A DNA stretch of 39,364 nt. Source: Bacteroidota bacterium. Lineage in GTDB: Bacteria > Bacteroidota > Bacteroidia > Chitinophagales > Chitinophagaceae. The first letter of the stretch is position 1; every line of letters begins with the position of its first letter. Where the stretch lies: positions 1-39,364 of the forward strand of contig JABDAN010000022.1 of NCBI GenBank assembly GCA_013289175.1, given 5' to 3'. The notes beneath the pieces are model-generated. The model worked only from the letters and a program-made list of their open reading frames with translations. It was not told the origin of the DNA and did not search any database. Shown here one piece after another: positions 1 to 8,706 of this stretch. The position numbers were made by a program, and so were the translations under genes.

Positions 1-1
1 C

Positions 2-121
2 AATGGATGGGTATTTGTTCTGGCGGGTCTGGCGGCTGTTTGCGTGGCATTGCTTTCGGTAAGTCTCCAGGCTACCCGGGCCGCCATGGCCAATCCGGTG
101 GAAAGTTTGAGATCGGAATAA
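2..121 (+). CDS. C-terminal fragment of FtsX/MacB-like ABC transporter permease (partial, 5' end outside window)
   Basis: The frame starting at base 2 is open from the window edge and encodes 39 residues before a TAA at 119-121. The segment is one hydrophobic helix (GWVFVLAGLAAVCVALL, about residues 2-18) followed by a short polar tail ending NPVESLRSE. A final membrane helix followed by an A-x-x-NPV-x-SLR-x-E tail is the usual end of Bacteroidota FtsX/MacB-family permeases, which move substrates or lipoproteins out of the inner membrane. The family call is pattern recognition from a very short piece. The gene converges on the hexuronate operon, with 57 bases between the two stop codons. Confidence 0.6.
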   Translation, partial: NGWVFVLAGLAAVCVALLSVSLQATRAAMANPVESLRSE

Positions 122-178
122 TACCACCTTTTTCCTGTTCATCCAGACTGCCATGGATGGAAAAAAACGGATTGGCCC

Positions 179-1519
179 TTACACCTTTGTCAAGGGAATC
201 ATTTTCGGGGATAGTATTTGCATGACCGTCCAGGCCAGCAGGTAGGCGCCCGCACAAATTCCAAAAATGATGTTGTAACCCGTGCTCAACAATCCGAGCA
301 GTTTAAAATGATCCAGGATGATGCCAATCAGGAATGGAAAAAGAATGCCTCCGGTTGATCCGGCCATACCGGCAACTCCGACAACGGAACTAAGGGTATA
401 CTTAGGAAACATATCGGAAGCCAGGGTAAATATATTGGCGCTCCAGGCTTGGTGTGCGGATGCCGCCAGGCTGATCAGCCATACGGCAGACCAGATACCG
501 GTGGTATAGCGCACAAAAAAAATCGGCACCACACAAATCGCGAACCCCAGCATGGAAAATTTTCTGGCCTTGTAAACCGGCAAGCCCCTTTTGATCAGCC
601 AACCGGATAAATATCCTCCGAGGATGCTGCCAAAACTGGCGATGATGTAAACGGTGGATACGTGAATGGCTGAATGGGTGATATCCAGGTGGTAGGTGGT
701 ATTGAAATAAGAAGGGATCCAAAAAAGGTAAAACCACCAGATGGGATCGGTCAGAAATTTTCCGAGTACGATGGCCCAGGTCTGTCGATGGTGAAATAGT
801 CTGCGCCAAGAAACCGCAGGTGCTGGGGGGACTGGGGCGATTGAAACAGCGTCTGCTCCCTGCAACGAGGGAGAGACCGGAGAGGCGGATTTCGGAGTTT
901 GGTCACTGTGGATATATTCCAATTCTTCGGCGCTAATCCTTCTTTGCTTGGAAGGAACCTCATAAAGCCACCACCAGGCCACCAGCCAGATAAAACCCAG
1001 TGCGCCGGTCCACAGAAAAGCCTGCTTCCATCCATAGGTTGAAAAAATCCAGGCGATGGCAGGCGGCCCGGCAATGGCCGCAATATTGGTTCCACTGTTG
1101 AAAATACCGGTGGCAAAAGCCCGATCTTTTTTAGGGAACCATTCGGCCACGGCTTTGATGGCAGCAGGAAAATTTCCTCCTTCTCCAAATCCAAGGGCCG
1201 TGCGCGCCACCGCAAATCCCAGCGTACCGGTGGCCAGCGCATGACACATGGCCGCAGCACTCCAGATTATGACCGAAATGGCGTATCCGAGCCGGGTTCC
1301 GATTTTATCGATCAGCCGGCCAAACAACAACAAGGCAATGGCATAGGCTCCCGAAAAAGCCATCACGATCCGGCTATAGTCCTTTTCAGTCCAGTGGAAG
1401 TCAGCCGTCAAGTTGTCTTTGAGCAATCCGATTACTTGTCGATCCAAGTAGTTGATGGTCGTTGCAAAAAAAAGCAGGGTGACTACAACCCACCGGTATT
1501 TGCCCGCTGGCTGACGCAT
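179..1519 (-). CDS. exuT: MFS hexuronate transporter, ExuT-like (anion:cation symporter family)
   Basis: This 446-residue polytopic protein would import glucuronate or galacturonate across the inner membrane by proton symport. It has twelve predicted hydrophobic segments. The first contains INYLDRQ (residues 23-29), the ExuT/ACS-family signature, followed by GRLIDKIGTRLGY in the first loop between helices 2 and 3, the MFS loop motif. A hydrophilic central loop (about residues 195-245, rich in S, P and A) separates the two six-helix halves. The ATG start is 10 bases downstream of the eda stop, and it is the last gene of the minus-strand operon uxaA-uxaC-kdgK-eda-exuT. That context supports hexuronate rather than another organic anion. 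Exact substrate preference cannot be read from sequence. Confidence 0.9.
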   Translation of the reverse strand: MRQPAGKYRWVVVTLLFFATTINYLDRQVIGLLKDNLTADFHWTEKDYSRIVMAFSGAYAIALLLFGRLIDKIGTRLGYAISVIIWSAAAMCHALATGTLGFAVARTALGFGEGGNFPAAIKAVAEWFPKKDRAFATGIFNSGTNIAAIAGPPAIAWIFSTYGWKQAFLWTGALGFIWLVAWWWLYEVPSKQRRISAEELEYIHSDQTPKSASPVSPSLQGADAVSIAPVPPAPAVSWRRLFHHRQTWAIVLGKFLTDPIWWFYLFWIPSYFNTTYHLDITHSAIHVSTVYIIASFGSILGGYLSGWLIKRGLPVYKARKFSMLGFAICVVPIFFVRYTTGIWSAVWLISLAASAHQAWSANIFTLASDMFPKYTLSSVVGVAGMAGSTGGILFPFLIGIILDHFKLLGLLSTGYNIIFGICAGAYLLAWTVMQILSPKMIPLTKV

Positions 1520-1529
1520 GGGGAAATTT

Positions 1530-2192
1530 TTAAGCGATGGAGGCCCTGATCGATGAGACCCGGCTCAATAGAGCGGATGTGTTGGATTTCAAAGTAGACC
1601 AGTCTTTCCCTTCGACGATCGACGGACTGATCAAACTCCCTCCCATACCTACAACCGAAGCGCCGGCCCTAAACCAGGATTCCATATTTTCCGGACTGAC
1701 CCCTCCGGTGGGCATAAACTGAAGATCGGGAAACACTTCTTTGTTGGATTGTATGAATCCGGGACCCACGGAACTGGCCGGAAATAATTTGACCAGTGAA
1801 ATTCCATCGTCCAGGGCCAGAATAAATTCTGTGGGGGTTATGCAGCCTGGTATCCACAGCATGTTTTCATTGTTCGAAAACCGGGACAGCTCCCGGGTAT
1901 AACCCGGGCTCACCAGAAAATCCGCACCGTTCTGAATGGCTTTCTCTGCCGTTTTCGGTTCCAGCAGGGTACCCATCCCCAGGACCAGGTCGGGAAATCT
2001 TTTGTAAGTTTCTTTTTTTATACTGCGGAAATTCCTGAGGGCTTGTTTGCCCCGGTTGGTATATTCCACCACGCGGATACCAGCGTCATAGAGCGCCTGC
2101 AGAATATCCATCGTGGTTGTTTCGTCCGGATGATAGAACAAGGGAATCACACCCTGTTGGATAATGGCCTTGGTGATTTTTTCTTTATTCAT
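1530..2192 (-). CDS. eda: KDPG/KHG aldolase (2-dehydro-3-deoxy-phosphogluconate aldolase)
   Basis: This class I aldolase splits 2-keto-3-deoxy-6-phosphogluconate into pyruvate and glyceraldehyde-3-phosphate, the last step of hexuronate breakdown. It has 220 residues, the normal length for the family. The Schiff-base lysine sits in LVKLFPA (K135), the catalytic glutamate is probably E43 in VVEYTNRG, and GCITPTE (116-122) is the substrate loop. The VEYTNRG form, instead of the proteobacterial VEVTLR, is in my experience common in Bacteroidota. The ATG overlaps the end of kdgK by 8 bases, indicating translational coupling with the kinase that makes its substrate. Confidence 0.95.
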   Translation of the reverse strand: MNKEKITKAIIQQGVIPLFYHPDETTTMDILQALYDAGIRVVEYTNRGKQALRNFRSIKKETYKRFPDLVLGMGTLLEPKTAEKAIQNGADFLVSPGYTRELSRFSNNENMLWIPGCITPTEFILALDDGISLVKLFPASSVGPGFIQSNKEVFPDLQFMPTGGVSPENMESWFRAGASVVGMGGSLISPSIVEGKDWSTLKSNTSALLSRVSSIRASIA

Positions 2193-3201
2193 ACTGCTTA
2201 GTTCTTTCCCAAATGGCGGCTAGATCCTGCGTGGTTGCATCTCCCTTTTCAAAAAATTTCCCAAACCCCGCCGCAGATGCAAACTGAATAACCTTTTCTT
2301 CCGGCAAATGGTTATACAAGCCATAGATCAACCCTGCCATAAAACAATCTCCAGACCCCACTTTATCCAGGATGTTTTCACTCTGGTATTGAGATGAATC
2401 AGACCAGTGATTCTCCGTATAGAGGGAACCATAATAAACAATCCCCCGTTCTCCCGCCTCAAACCGAAAAGTACAAGCCACGGTTTTTACCCGGGCAAAT
2501 CTTTTCAGAATCCTGGCAGAAGTCAGGTGCGCATGTTGAAGATAAGATGTTTTATCCTTGCCTGCAATCAAAGGGGCATCCAGGGGAATGCCCAGCAAAT
2601 CGTGAGCAGACCAAAGATTACCCATCACCACATCGCAATAAGGCAGGAGCTTGGACATCACGTCGTGCGGATTTCGATCCTTCCACAATTTCGCACGGTG
2701 GTTCAAATCAACCGATATCGTAATATTTCTTTTGGAGGCTGCTTGCAAGGCTTCCAGACACACTTCCGCTACAGATTCATTCAAGGCCGGAGAGATGGCA
2801 CTGAAATGAAACCAGGAAATATCCTGCAGAATCCGGTCCCAGTTGATGGCTCCTTTTTTCAAATGCGCAAAAGCAGAATGTTCGCGGTCATAAACGACTG
2901 AACTGTTTTTCAGATCGGTTCCCTGCGTGAGATAGTAGTTTCCGATCCGGTCACCGGAAATTAAAATGGCGTCGGTTTTTATTTTTCTTTCTTCGATTGC
3001 TTTAAGGACGTCGACCGATAAAAAATTATCCGGGAGTGCCGTGCAATAAGAAACCGGAAGATCCCAGTTAGCCAGCGCGGTGGCTACATTGAGTTCAGCC
3101 CCGCCCAGGTAAACAGGAAGCTGTTGCTCTTTGAGCCATTGCCCACCCGGTGTGGGTGAAAAACGAAGGAGCAATTCACCAAAACACAGAATCCTTGCCA
3201 T
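2185..3201 (-). CDS. kdgK: 2-keto-3-deoxygluconate kinase (PfkB/ribokinase family)
   Basis: The 338-residue cytosolic kinase would phosphorylate 2-keto-3-deoxygluconate to KDPG with ATP. The N-terminus (ILCFGELLLRFSP) and the glycine pair in YLGGAELNVA (31-40) are the first PfkB signature region. DKVGSGDCFMAGL (279-291) is the second signature, with the anion hole and catalytic base D285. The start is an ATG 11 bases after the uxaC stop. Its place between the glucuronate isomerase and the KDPG aldolase settles the substrate better than the sequence alone, since PfkB kinases vary in sugar specificity. Confidence 0.93.
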   Translation of the reverse strand: MARILCFGELLLRFSPTPGGQWLKEQQLPVYLGGAELNVATALANWDLPVSYCTALPDNFLSVDVLKAIEERKIKTDAILISGDRIGNYYLTQGTDLKNSSVVYDREHSAFAHLKKGAINWDRILQDISWFHFSAISPALNESVAEVCLEALQAASKRNITISVDLNHRAKLWKDRNPHDVMSKLLPYCDVVMGNLWSAHDLLGIPLDAPLIAGKDKTSYLQHAHLTSARILKRFARVKTVACTFRFEAGERGIVYYGSLYTENHWSDSSQYQSENILDKVGSGDCFMAGLIYGLYNHLPEEKVIQFASAAGFGKFFEKGDATTQDLAAIWERTKQYE

Positions 3202-3212
3202 GATCTTAGAAA

Positions 3213-4622
3213 TTACTTTTCATTCCAATCAAAAAAATTCCGCGCATTATGATAACATATATCCTGAACGAGTTTACCGGTCCAAGAGATATCGTTGGGC
3301 AGTTCTCCTTTTTCAATTTCCTCACCCAGTAAACTGCAAAGTATGCGCCGGAAATATTCATGGCGGGGATAGGACAGAAAACTGCGGGAGTCGGTCACCA
3401 TACCGACAAAACGACTGATCAGTCCCATGTTGGACAACGCATTCAATTGTTTTGCAATGCCTTCCTTTTGATCCAGAAACCACCAGGCGGGTCCCCATTG
3501 TACTTTGCCGGGAACGGATCCATCGTTAAAATTGCCAATCATGGTAGCCATCATCTCGTTGTCAGCCGGATTGTTATTGTAGAGGATCGTTTTTGCCAGC
3601 TTGTCTTTTTTGTCGAGGCCATCGAGGAAAAAACTCAATCCCTGGGCCTGCGGGAAGTCACCCATGGAATCCCAGCCTGTATCCGGACCCAACCGGGAAA
3701 GCATGCGGCTGTTGTTGTTGCGCAAGGCGCCCAGATGAAATTGTTGCACCCAGTTTTTATCGTGATCCCATTCGGCCATCAAATGGAGCATGCCGGATTG
3801 GAATTTCCGGACTTCCTGCGGATTGACTGGTCCTCGGGAAAGAACTTTGTCAAAAATATTTTTCAGATCCGATTCCCTCCAAGGTTCCGCAAAGAATTGC
3901 TCCAGTCCATGATCTGAAAGGCGACATCCGGCCACGTGAAAGAAATCATGACGGCTTTTCAAAGCATCCAGGAAATCATCAAAGCGCGAAATCGAAATAT
4001 GGGAAGCCTGGCCCAGTTTTTCGAGATAAGAAATAAATAAGGATGGATCCGCGACTTGGATGGCCCGGTCGGGACGAAAAGTTGGAAACACCCGTACCGG
4101 AAAAGATTTTCTCGCCAGCGCCTGGTGAAATGCCAGGTCGTCTGCCGGGTCATCGGTGGTACAAAGAATTTCCACTTTCATTTTATTGAGCAGTCCTTCG
4201 ACCCGAAATTCTGGTTGTTGCAATTTTTCTTGACAAGCCTCGTAGATCTGTCGTGCGCTAAAATCGTTGAGCGGGGTATCGATGTCAAAGTATCGCTGGA
4301 GTTCCAGGTGGGTCCAGTGATAAAGTGGATTTCGCATGGTATAAGGCACGGTACGGGCCCATTCCTTAAATTTTTCCCAGTCCGTTTTGTTGCCGGTGAT
4401 ATAGGATTCATCCACGCCGTTGAAACGCATGGCCCGCCATTTATAGTGGTCTCCATCGAGCCAGATTTTGGTCAGGTTTTCAAAACGGTGATTATCCGCG
4501 ATTTGTTGGGGCGGCAGGTGACAATGATAGTCCACGATCGGAAGGGCTGCCGCATAATCGTGATACAGGCGACGCGACGATTCTGTTTCCAATAAAAAAT
4601 CAGCAGAAAGAAATTTCTTCAT
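3213..4622 (-). CDS. uxaC: Glucuronate/galacturonate isomerase
   Basis: UxaC converts D-glucuronate to D-fructuronate and D-galacturonate to D-tagaturonate. The 469-residue length is typical. It belongs to the amidohydrolase-like metal-dependent fold. VDYHCHLPPQ (31-40) carries the H-x-H metal pair, TTDDPADDL (about 155-163) and VGMVTDSRSF with SYPRHEYFRR near the C-terminus are conserved UxaC blocks. It lies 15 bases downstream of uxaA and 11 bases upstream of kdgK. No signal peptide is seen, consistent with cytosolic action on imported uronates. Confidence 0.96.
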   Translation of the reverse strand: MKKFLSADFLLETESSRRLYHDYAAALPIVDYHCHLPPQQIADNHRFENLTKIWLDGDHYKWRAMRFNGVDESYITGNKTDWEKFKEWARTVPYTMRNPLYHWTHLELQRYFDIDTPLNDFSARQIYEACQEKLQQPEFRVEGLLNKMKVEILCTTDDPADDLAFHQALARKSFPVRVFPTFRPDRAIQVADPSLFISYLEKLGQASHISISRFDDFLDALKSRHDFFHVAGCRLSDHGLEQFFAEPWRESDLKNIFDKVLSRGPVNPQEVRKFQSGMLHLMAEWDHDKNWVQQFHLGALRNNNSRMLSRLGPDTGWDSMGDFPQAQGLSFFLDGLDKKDKLAKTILYNNNPADNEMMATMIGNFNDGSVPGKVQWGPAWWFLDQKEGIAKQLNALSNMGLISRFVGMVTDSRSFLSYPRHEYFRRILCSLLGEEIEKGELPNDISWTGKLVQDICYHNARNFFDWNEK

Positions 4623-4637
4623 ATGAATGGGGGTGAA

Positions 4638-6281
4638 CTATAAGGAAACGCCTCTTTTCCAAGGAATAAAATCATCCTGATTCAGCAACACCGCCTTGGG
4701 TACGATTTCGCCACTGGCTGCCTGGATGCAATAAGACAAGATCTCCTGTCCCATTTGTTCGAGGGTTTTTGATCCTTCGATGATGGCACCCGTATCGATG
4801 TCGATGATATCGGGCATACGCCGGGCCAGGACGGTATTGGTTGAAATCTTGATCGTCGGACAGACCGGATTTCCGGTCGGTGTCCCCAGGCCCGTCGTAA
4901 ATAAAATCAGGGTAGCTCCGGAAGCCGCTTGTCCTGTCGTCGCTTCCACATCGTTGCCTGGTGTACAAACCAGACTGAGTCCCGCTTTGGTGGCGGGTTC
5001 CGTATAATCGAGTACATCCTGCACCAGAGAAGTGCCGCCTTTTTTTGCCGCGCCCGCTGACTTCATGGCGTCGGTAATGAGCCCATCCCGGATATTTCCA
5101 GGAGATGGATTCATGTCAAATCCGGATCCTGAGCGGGCGGCCGCTGCTTCGTATTCCCGCATCAAGCGGATGAATTTCCTGGCGGTGGTTTCATCCACGC
5201 AGCGGTCGATCAGTTCCTGCTCTACCCCGCAGAGTTCGGGAAATTCGGCGAGCAGCACTTTGGCCCCAAGGGCGACGAGCAGATCTGCGCAATAGCCGAC
5301 CGCGGGATTGGCGGTAATCCCACTGAAACCGTCGCTGCCACCGCATTTCACTCCAACCGTGAGTTGATCCAAGGAAGCAGGTTTTCTTTCCAGTCGGTTG
5401 ATCTGGACCAGGCCCTCGAAAGTTTTGCGGATGGCTTCCTGAATTAAATGCTCCTCACTTTGCGATTGCTGTTGTTCAAAAACATACAGGGGTTTGTCAA
5501 AGGAAGGATCTGCTTTTCGGATGTCTTCAACCAAGTCACCGGATTGAAGATGCTGACAACCCAGACTCAGGATCGTGATGCCTCCCACATTGGGGTGATT
5601 GGCATAAGCAGTCAATAGTTTTCCCAGTACTGCTGAATCCTGCCGGATGCCCCCGCAACCTCCGTCGTGGTTGAGAAATCGAATGCCATCTACGTTTTTA
5701 AATACGCGGGAACGAATATGGGTGGCTCCGAAAGAAGGGATATCCGGATCGCTAAGTTTTTTTCCGGATTGCTGGGCCATGATCAGTTCTCTGGTAAAAG
5801 ATTTATATTTTTCGGTGACCGAATATCCGAGTTCATCCTGCAGCACTTCCCGGATCACATCGAGGTTTCTGTTTTCACAAAAAACGGTGGGAATAAAAAG
5901 CCAGTAGTTGGCCGTTCCTACGCGGCCATCGTGGCGGTGATAGCCGTAGAAATGAGCATTGCGGAAATGGGAAACATCCGGTGGTCTCCAGTCAACCTGG
6001 TTACCCCGGAAATCATAAGATCCCGAAGCATGTTTCAGGTTCTCGGTCGAAACCCGGCTGCCTGCTTTGACATCTACCTGGGTTTTACCCACCAGCACGC
6101 CGTACATGATTACATCGGTTCCAGCAGCCATGTCAGTCAAATAAAACTTATGTTTGGCGGGGATCCCCTCCTTGAGCGTATACGCATCTCCGTTATGAGT
6201 CAGGTTTTCTCCCGCCGGCAGGTTCTTCAGGGCAACCAAGACGGAATCGGCCGGATGAATTTTGAGGATGCTGCTCGTCAT
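4638..6281 (-). CDS. uxaA: Altronate dehydratase, full-length UxaA
   Basis: UxaA removes water from D-altronate to give 2-keto-3-deoxygluconate, the substrate of the downstream kinase. The 547-residue protein is the fused form, with an N-terminal SAF domain (about 1-95) and the C-terminal UxaA catalytic region. Conserved cysteine clusters HDGGCGGIR (about 204-212), LGCQH and KCGGSDGFSG (about 312-321) are the likely metal-binding sites. It is the first gene of the operon. The ATG start lies about 30 bases downstream of a TAnnTTTG element on the same strand. The dehydratase indicates the galacturonate branch (tagaturonate to altronate). No uxuA-type mannonate dehydratase is in the window. Confidence 0.95.
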   Translation of the reverse strand: MTSSILKIHPADSVLVALKNLPAGENLTHNGDAYTLKEGIPAKHKFYLTDMAAGTDVIMYGVLVGKTQVDVKAGSRVSTENLKHASGSYDFRGNQVDWRPPDVSHFRNAHFYGYHRHDGRVGTANYWLFIPTVFCENRNLDVIREVLQDELGYSVTEKYKSFTRELIMAQQSGKKLSDPDIPSFGATHIRSRVFKNVDGIRFLNHDGGCGGIRQDSAVLGKLLTAYANHPNVGGITILSLGCQHLQSGDLVEDIRKADPSFDKPLYVFEQQQSQSEEHLIQEAIRKTFEGLVQINRLERKPASLDQLTVGVKCGGSDGFSGITANPAVGYCADLLVALGAKVLLAEFPELCGVEQELIDRCVDETTARKFIRLMREYEAAAARSGSGFDMNPSPGNIRDGLITDAMKSAGAAKKGGTSLVQDVLDYTEPATKAGLSLVCTPGNDVEATTGQAASGATLILFTTGLGTPTGNPVCPTIKISTNTVLARRMPDIIDIDTGAIIEGSKTLEQMGQEILSYCIQAASGEIVPKAVLLNQDDFIPWKRGVSL

Positions 6282-6310
6282 AAGCGATTTTTCCGGTTAG
6301 GCCGGGTACC

Positions 6311-6318
6311 CAAATTTA
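6311..6318 (-). promoter_or_regulatory. Putative -7 element for the uxaA operon
   Basis: Read on the minus strand this is TAAATTTG, an exact TAnnTTTG match to the Bacteroidota -7 box. It is 29 bases before the uxaA ATG. The -33 position, 26 bases further upstream, reads TTTT instead of TTTG. The match is a short motif seen by eye. Confidence 0.45.
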
Positions 6319-6346
6319 CGGAAGCCAGACCCATAATTTTAAAAAC

Positions 6347-6354
6347 TATATTTG
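6347..6354 (+). promoter_or_regulatory. Putative -7 element for the GH9 gene
   Basis: TATATTTG matches the Bacteroidota TAnnTTTG consensus exactly and ends 23 bases before the GH9 ATG at 6378. No TTTG is found at the expected -33 spacing. With the opposite-strand element at 6311-6318 it suggests two promoters back to back in the 96-base divergent region. Confidence 0.45.
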
Positions 6355-6377
6355 TGTATCCCCCAGAACTTTGACAT

Positions 6378-8132
6378 ATGAAATGGATTTCTCTCCTGTT
6401 TTTTCTATTTTATTTTCAGCAAATCCAGGCACAACCGAACCCCATCCGGATCGACCAAGAAGGATATTATCCCCAGGCACCAAAGATTGCAGTGCTGGTA
6501 CTTTCACCCCATCAAGACCCTGCATCCGTCGGTCGCGCTACTACTTTTTATGTCACCAGCCATCAGGGCAAAGACACGGTATTTATCGGGGATTTATCTT
6601 ACGAACGGAATTCAACCAATTCATCCCTGCAGACCCGGGTTGCCGATTTTAGTTCACTGAAGACGACTGGAACTTTTCAGGTCGTTATCGGCAAACTATC
6701 ATCCTATCCCTTCCGGATACAGCAAAAGGTTCACGGGTCCTTGGCCACTGCTTCACTGAAAGCATTTTATTTTCAGCGGGCATCGATCGCACTCGATTCG
6801 GTCTATGCTGGTCGGTGGAGCCGGGTTGGGGGCCACCCGGATACTGCCGTGATCATTCATCCTTCGGCTGCTACGGCCTGGCGAAAGGCTGGCACCACGA
6901 TCTCTACGCCGGGTGGCTGGTATGACGCGGGCGATTACAATAAGTATATGGTGAATTCGGGGATCTCAACCGCCACACTGCTTTCTTCCTATGAAGATTT
7001 CAAGGGCTATTTTGATACCCTTCAAACCCATATTCCACCGGGGGATAAACCCATACCCGATATTTTGACCGAAGTTTTATACAACCTCAGATGGATGCTC
7101 TCCATGCAGGATCCAGGAGACGGAGGCGCATACAATAAATGTACGAACGCCTCTTTTGACGGGATGGAAATGCCGGCGCTGGCCCAGGAGCCGCGTTATG
7201 TCGTTCAAAAAGGTACGGCGGCCACCTTGGATCTGGCAGCCGTTGCAGCGCAGGCGGCGCGGATTTTCTCTTTTTATAAAAAGGAATTGCCGGGATTGAG
7301 TGACAGCTGCCGGATGGCAGCAGAAAAAGCATGGCAATGGTGTCTTGCCCATCCGGATATGGCTTACGATCAGCAGGCCATGAATCTTTTGTATGAACCC
7401 AAGATCAGTACTGGGGGTTACGGGGACAAACAGTTTTCTGATGAATGGTTCTGGGCTGCCAGCGAACTTTATATTCTGACCGGTGGGAAAAATTATAAGG
7501 ATTCCGTTTTGAGGGGACTGAATCAAACCTTTGGACTTCCTTCCTGGTCTCAGACCGGACTACTCGGCTACTACAGCCTGCTCCGCGGCAAAGGAAATCA
7601 TTTGTCTACCCTGCAGGAGGATTCCATCCGCCGCCGGCTGATCAGAATGGCCGATGACTATATCCGGCTTTCCGAGCGCAACGCTTTTTTAACGGTGATG
7701 GGTGGACGCAAATCAGATTTCGTTTGGGGCAGCAACGCCAATGCAGCCAATCAGGGTGTATTGCTGATTGAAGTATATCGGCTGACCCAGAACCCGAAAT
7801 ATCTGGACGCCGCACTGGGGAACCTGGATTACCTCTGCGGAAGAAATGCGACCGGATATTGTTTTGTAACCGGATTTGGTTCCTATTCACCCCTTCATCC
7901 CCATCATAGGCCCTCGATAGCCGATGGCATTACCGAGCCCATACCCGGACTGCTGGTCGGTGGTCCCAATCCAGGAGAGCAGGACCACAGTCATTATGAT
8001 TTTCATGAGCCGGAAACGGCTTATGTGGACAACGCCAATGCCTATGCTTCCAATGAAATCGCCATCAATTGGAATGCGCCCTTGGTCTATCTGGCCAATG
8101 CCGTAGAAACGTTGTTTGCCTCTCCTCATTAG
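6378..8132 (+). CDS. Secreted glycoside hydrolase family 9 endoglucanase with N-terminal Ig-like domain
   Basis: This 584-residue protein would cleave beta-1,4-glucan (cellulose or related) outside the cytoplasm. The signal peptide is residues 1 to about 18 (hydrophobic LLFFLFYF, then QAQ). Residues 20 to about 110 begin IRIDQEGYYPQAPKIAVL, the CelD-type N-terminal Ig-like domain. The GH9 catalytic domain follows from about 120. WYDAGDYNKYM (181-191) holds the two aspartates D183 and D186, the catalytic base region. The catalytic acid is E560 in SNEIAINWNAP. GFGSYSPLHPHHRPS is the third GH9 signature. It is transcribed divergently from the hexuronate operon, so both may respond to plant cell-wall material. 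No dockerin, CBM or type IX sorting domain is visible. Confidence 0.93.
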   Translation: MKWISLLFFLFYFQQIQAQPNPIRIDQEGYYPQAPKIAVLVLSPHQDPASVGRATTFYVTSHQGKDTVFIGDLSYERNSTNSSLQTRVADFSSLKTTGTFQVVIGKLSSYPFRIQQKVHGSLATASLKAFYFQRASIALDSVYAGRWSRVGGHPDTAVIIHPSAATAWRKAGTTISTPGGWYDAGDYNKYMVNSGISTATLLSSYEDFKGYFDTLQTHIPPGDKPIPDILTEVLYNLRWMLSMQDPGDGGAYNKCTNASFDGMEMPALAQEPRYVVQKGTAATLDLAAVAAQAARIFSFYKKELPGLSDSCRMAAEKAWQWCLAHPDMAYDQQAMNLLYEPKISTGGYGDKQFSDEWFWAASELYILTGGKNYKDSVLRGLNQTFGLPSWSQTGLLGYYSLLRGKGNHLSTLQEDSIRRRLIRMADDYIRLSERNAFLTVMGGRKSDFVWGSNANAANQGVLLIEVYRLTQNPKYLDAALGNLDYLCGRNATGYCFVTGFGSYSPLHPHHRPSIADGITEPIPGLLVGGPNPGEQDHSHYDFHEPETAYVDNANAYASNEIAINWNAPLVYLANAVETLFASPH

Positions 8133-8266
8133 AAGAGCAATTTTCATCAATTCGAAAAATCATTTCAATCTTCTTCCAGTTTTATTGTAAAAATGGATGG
8201 ATTTGACTTCCTTTTCCTGTTTAGGGTGAAATATCCACGCCGCTTCTTTTATTGGTGCTGAACCCT

Positions 8267-8274
8267 TACTTTTG
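8267..8274 (+). promoter_or_regulatory. Putative -7 element for tRNA-Pro
   Basis: TACTTTTG fits TAnnTTTG exactly and ends 22 bases before the first base of the mature tRNA. No TTTG is present at the expected -33 spacing, so this is a weak call resting on one box. Confidence 0.3.
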
Positions 8275-8296
8275 CTGCCCGATGACCGATAAAGAT

Positions 8297-8371
8297 CGGG
8301 GCGTAGCGTAGCCCGGTTATCGCGCCTGGTTTGGGACCAGGAGGTCGCAAGTTCGAATCTTGCCGCCCCGA
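8297..8371 (+). tRNA. tRNA-Pro (anticodon UGG)
   Basis: A complete cloverleaf can be drawn. The acceptor stem pairs CGGGGCG (8297-8303) with CGCCCCG (8364-8370), with discriminator A at 8371. The D stem is GCGT/TCGC-like, the anticodon stem is CCTGG/CCAGG (8325-8329/8337-8341) and the loop TTTGGGA gives anticodon TGG at 8332-8334. The T stem is GCAAG/CTTGC around the TTCGAAT loop. The CCA tail is not encoded. UGG reads most or all proline codons. The gene stands alone between the GH9 enzyme and a terminator hairpin. Confidence 0.97.
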
Positions 8372-8395
8372 CTTATAAGCAAATCAGAGTAAATC

Positions 8396-8434
8396 AAATG
8401 CTCGTAAAATTCAATGTTTACGGGCATTTTTTTT
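8396..8434 (+). terminator. Rho-independent terminator after tRNA-Pro
   Basis: AAATGCTCGTAAA (8396-8408) pairs with TTTACGGGCATTT (8417-8429), a 13-bp stem with one G-U pair and an 8-base loop. A T-run (8427-8434) follows directly. It is 25 bases after the tRNA end. Confidence 0.8.
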
Positions 8435-8706
8435 GAAATTGTCAAAAGCTCTGTAAGACACTGATTAGCATATCATTGGTTCATTTAATTGGCACATCAC
8501 GATTTTGAACCTTCACAACAACATTATAGGCTCAGTTGGAATCTCCGCAACGATTAACCCGCATACCAGTTTCTTTGCATCGGTCGGATAAAAATTCCAC
8601 CTTTGGATGTAGCAATCAGAATCATAGATTTATTGTCCAGCTATCCTTGATATGTCCCCTCATCTTCCTGCGGTCAGTCGAATAAATATTGAAACCATTT
8701 TAAAAA
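8435..8706. other. Non-coding stretch between tRNA-Pro terminator and nitrilase gene
   Basis: From the tRNA end to the next gene there are 335 bases without a supported gene. Beyond the terminator I see no open frame with coding character, no repeat of the tRNA 3' end that would mark an integration site, and no clear TAnnTTTG box before the nitrilase ATG. Confidence 0.6.

Noticed and set aside
7-225. 72-codon plus-strand frame at the left edge
   Set aside because: It overlaps the end of the transporter and the permease tail in another register, and has Gly/Ser-rich nonsense composition.
4056-4595. 179-codon plus-strand frame opposite uxaC
   Set aside because: It is fully inside a strongly supported gene on the other strand and has no domain.
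8297-8371. tRNA-Pro as an att site for an integrated element
   Set aside because: No integrase gene and no second copy of the tRNA 3' end were found in the window.
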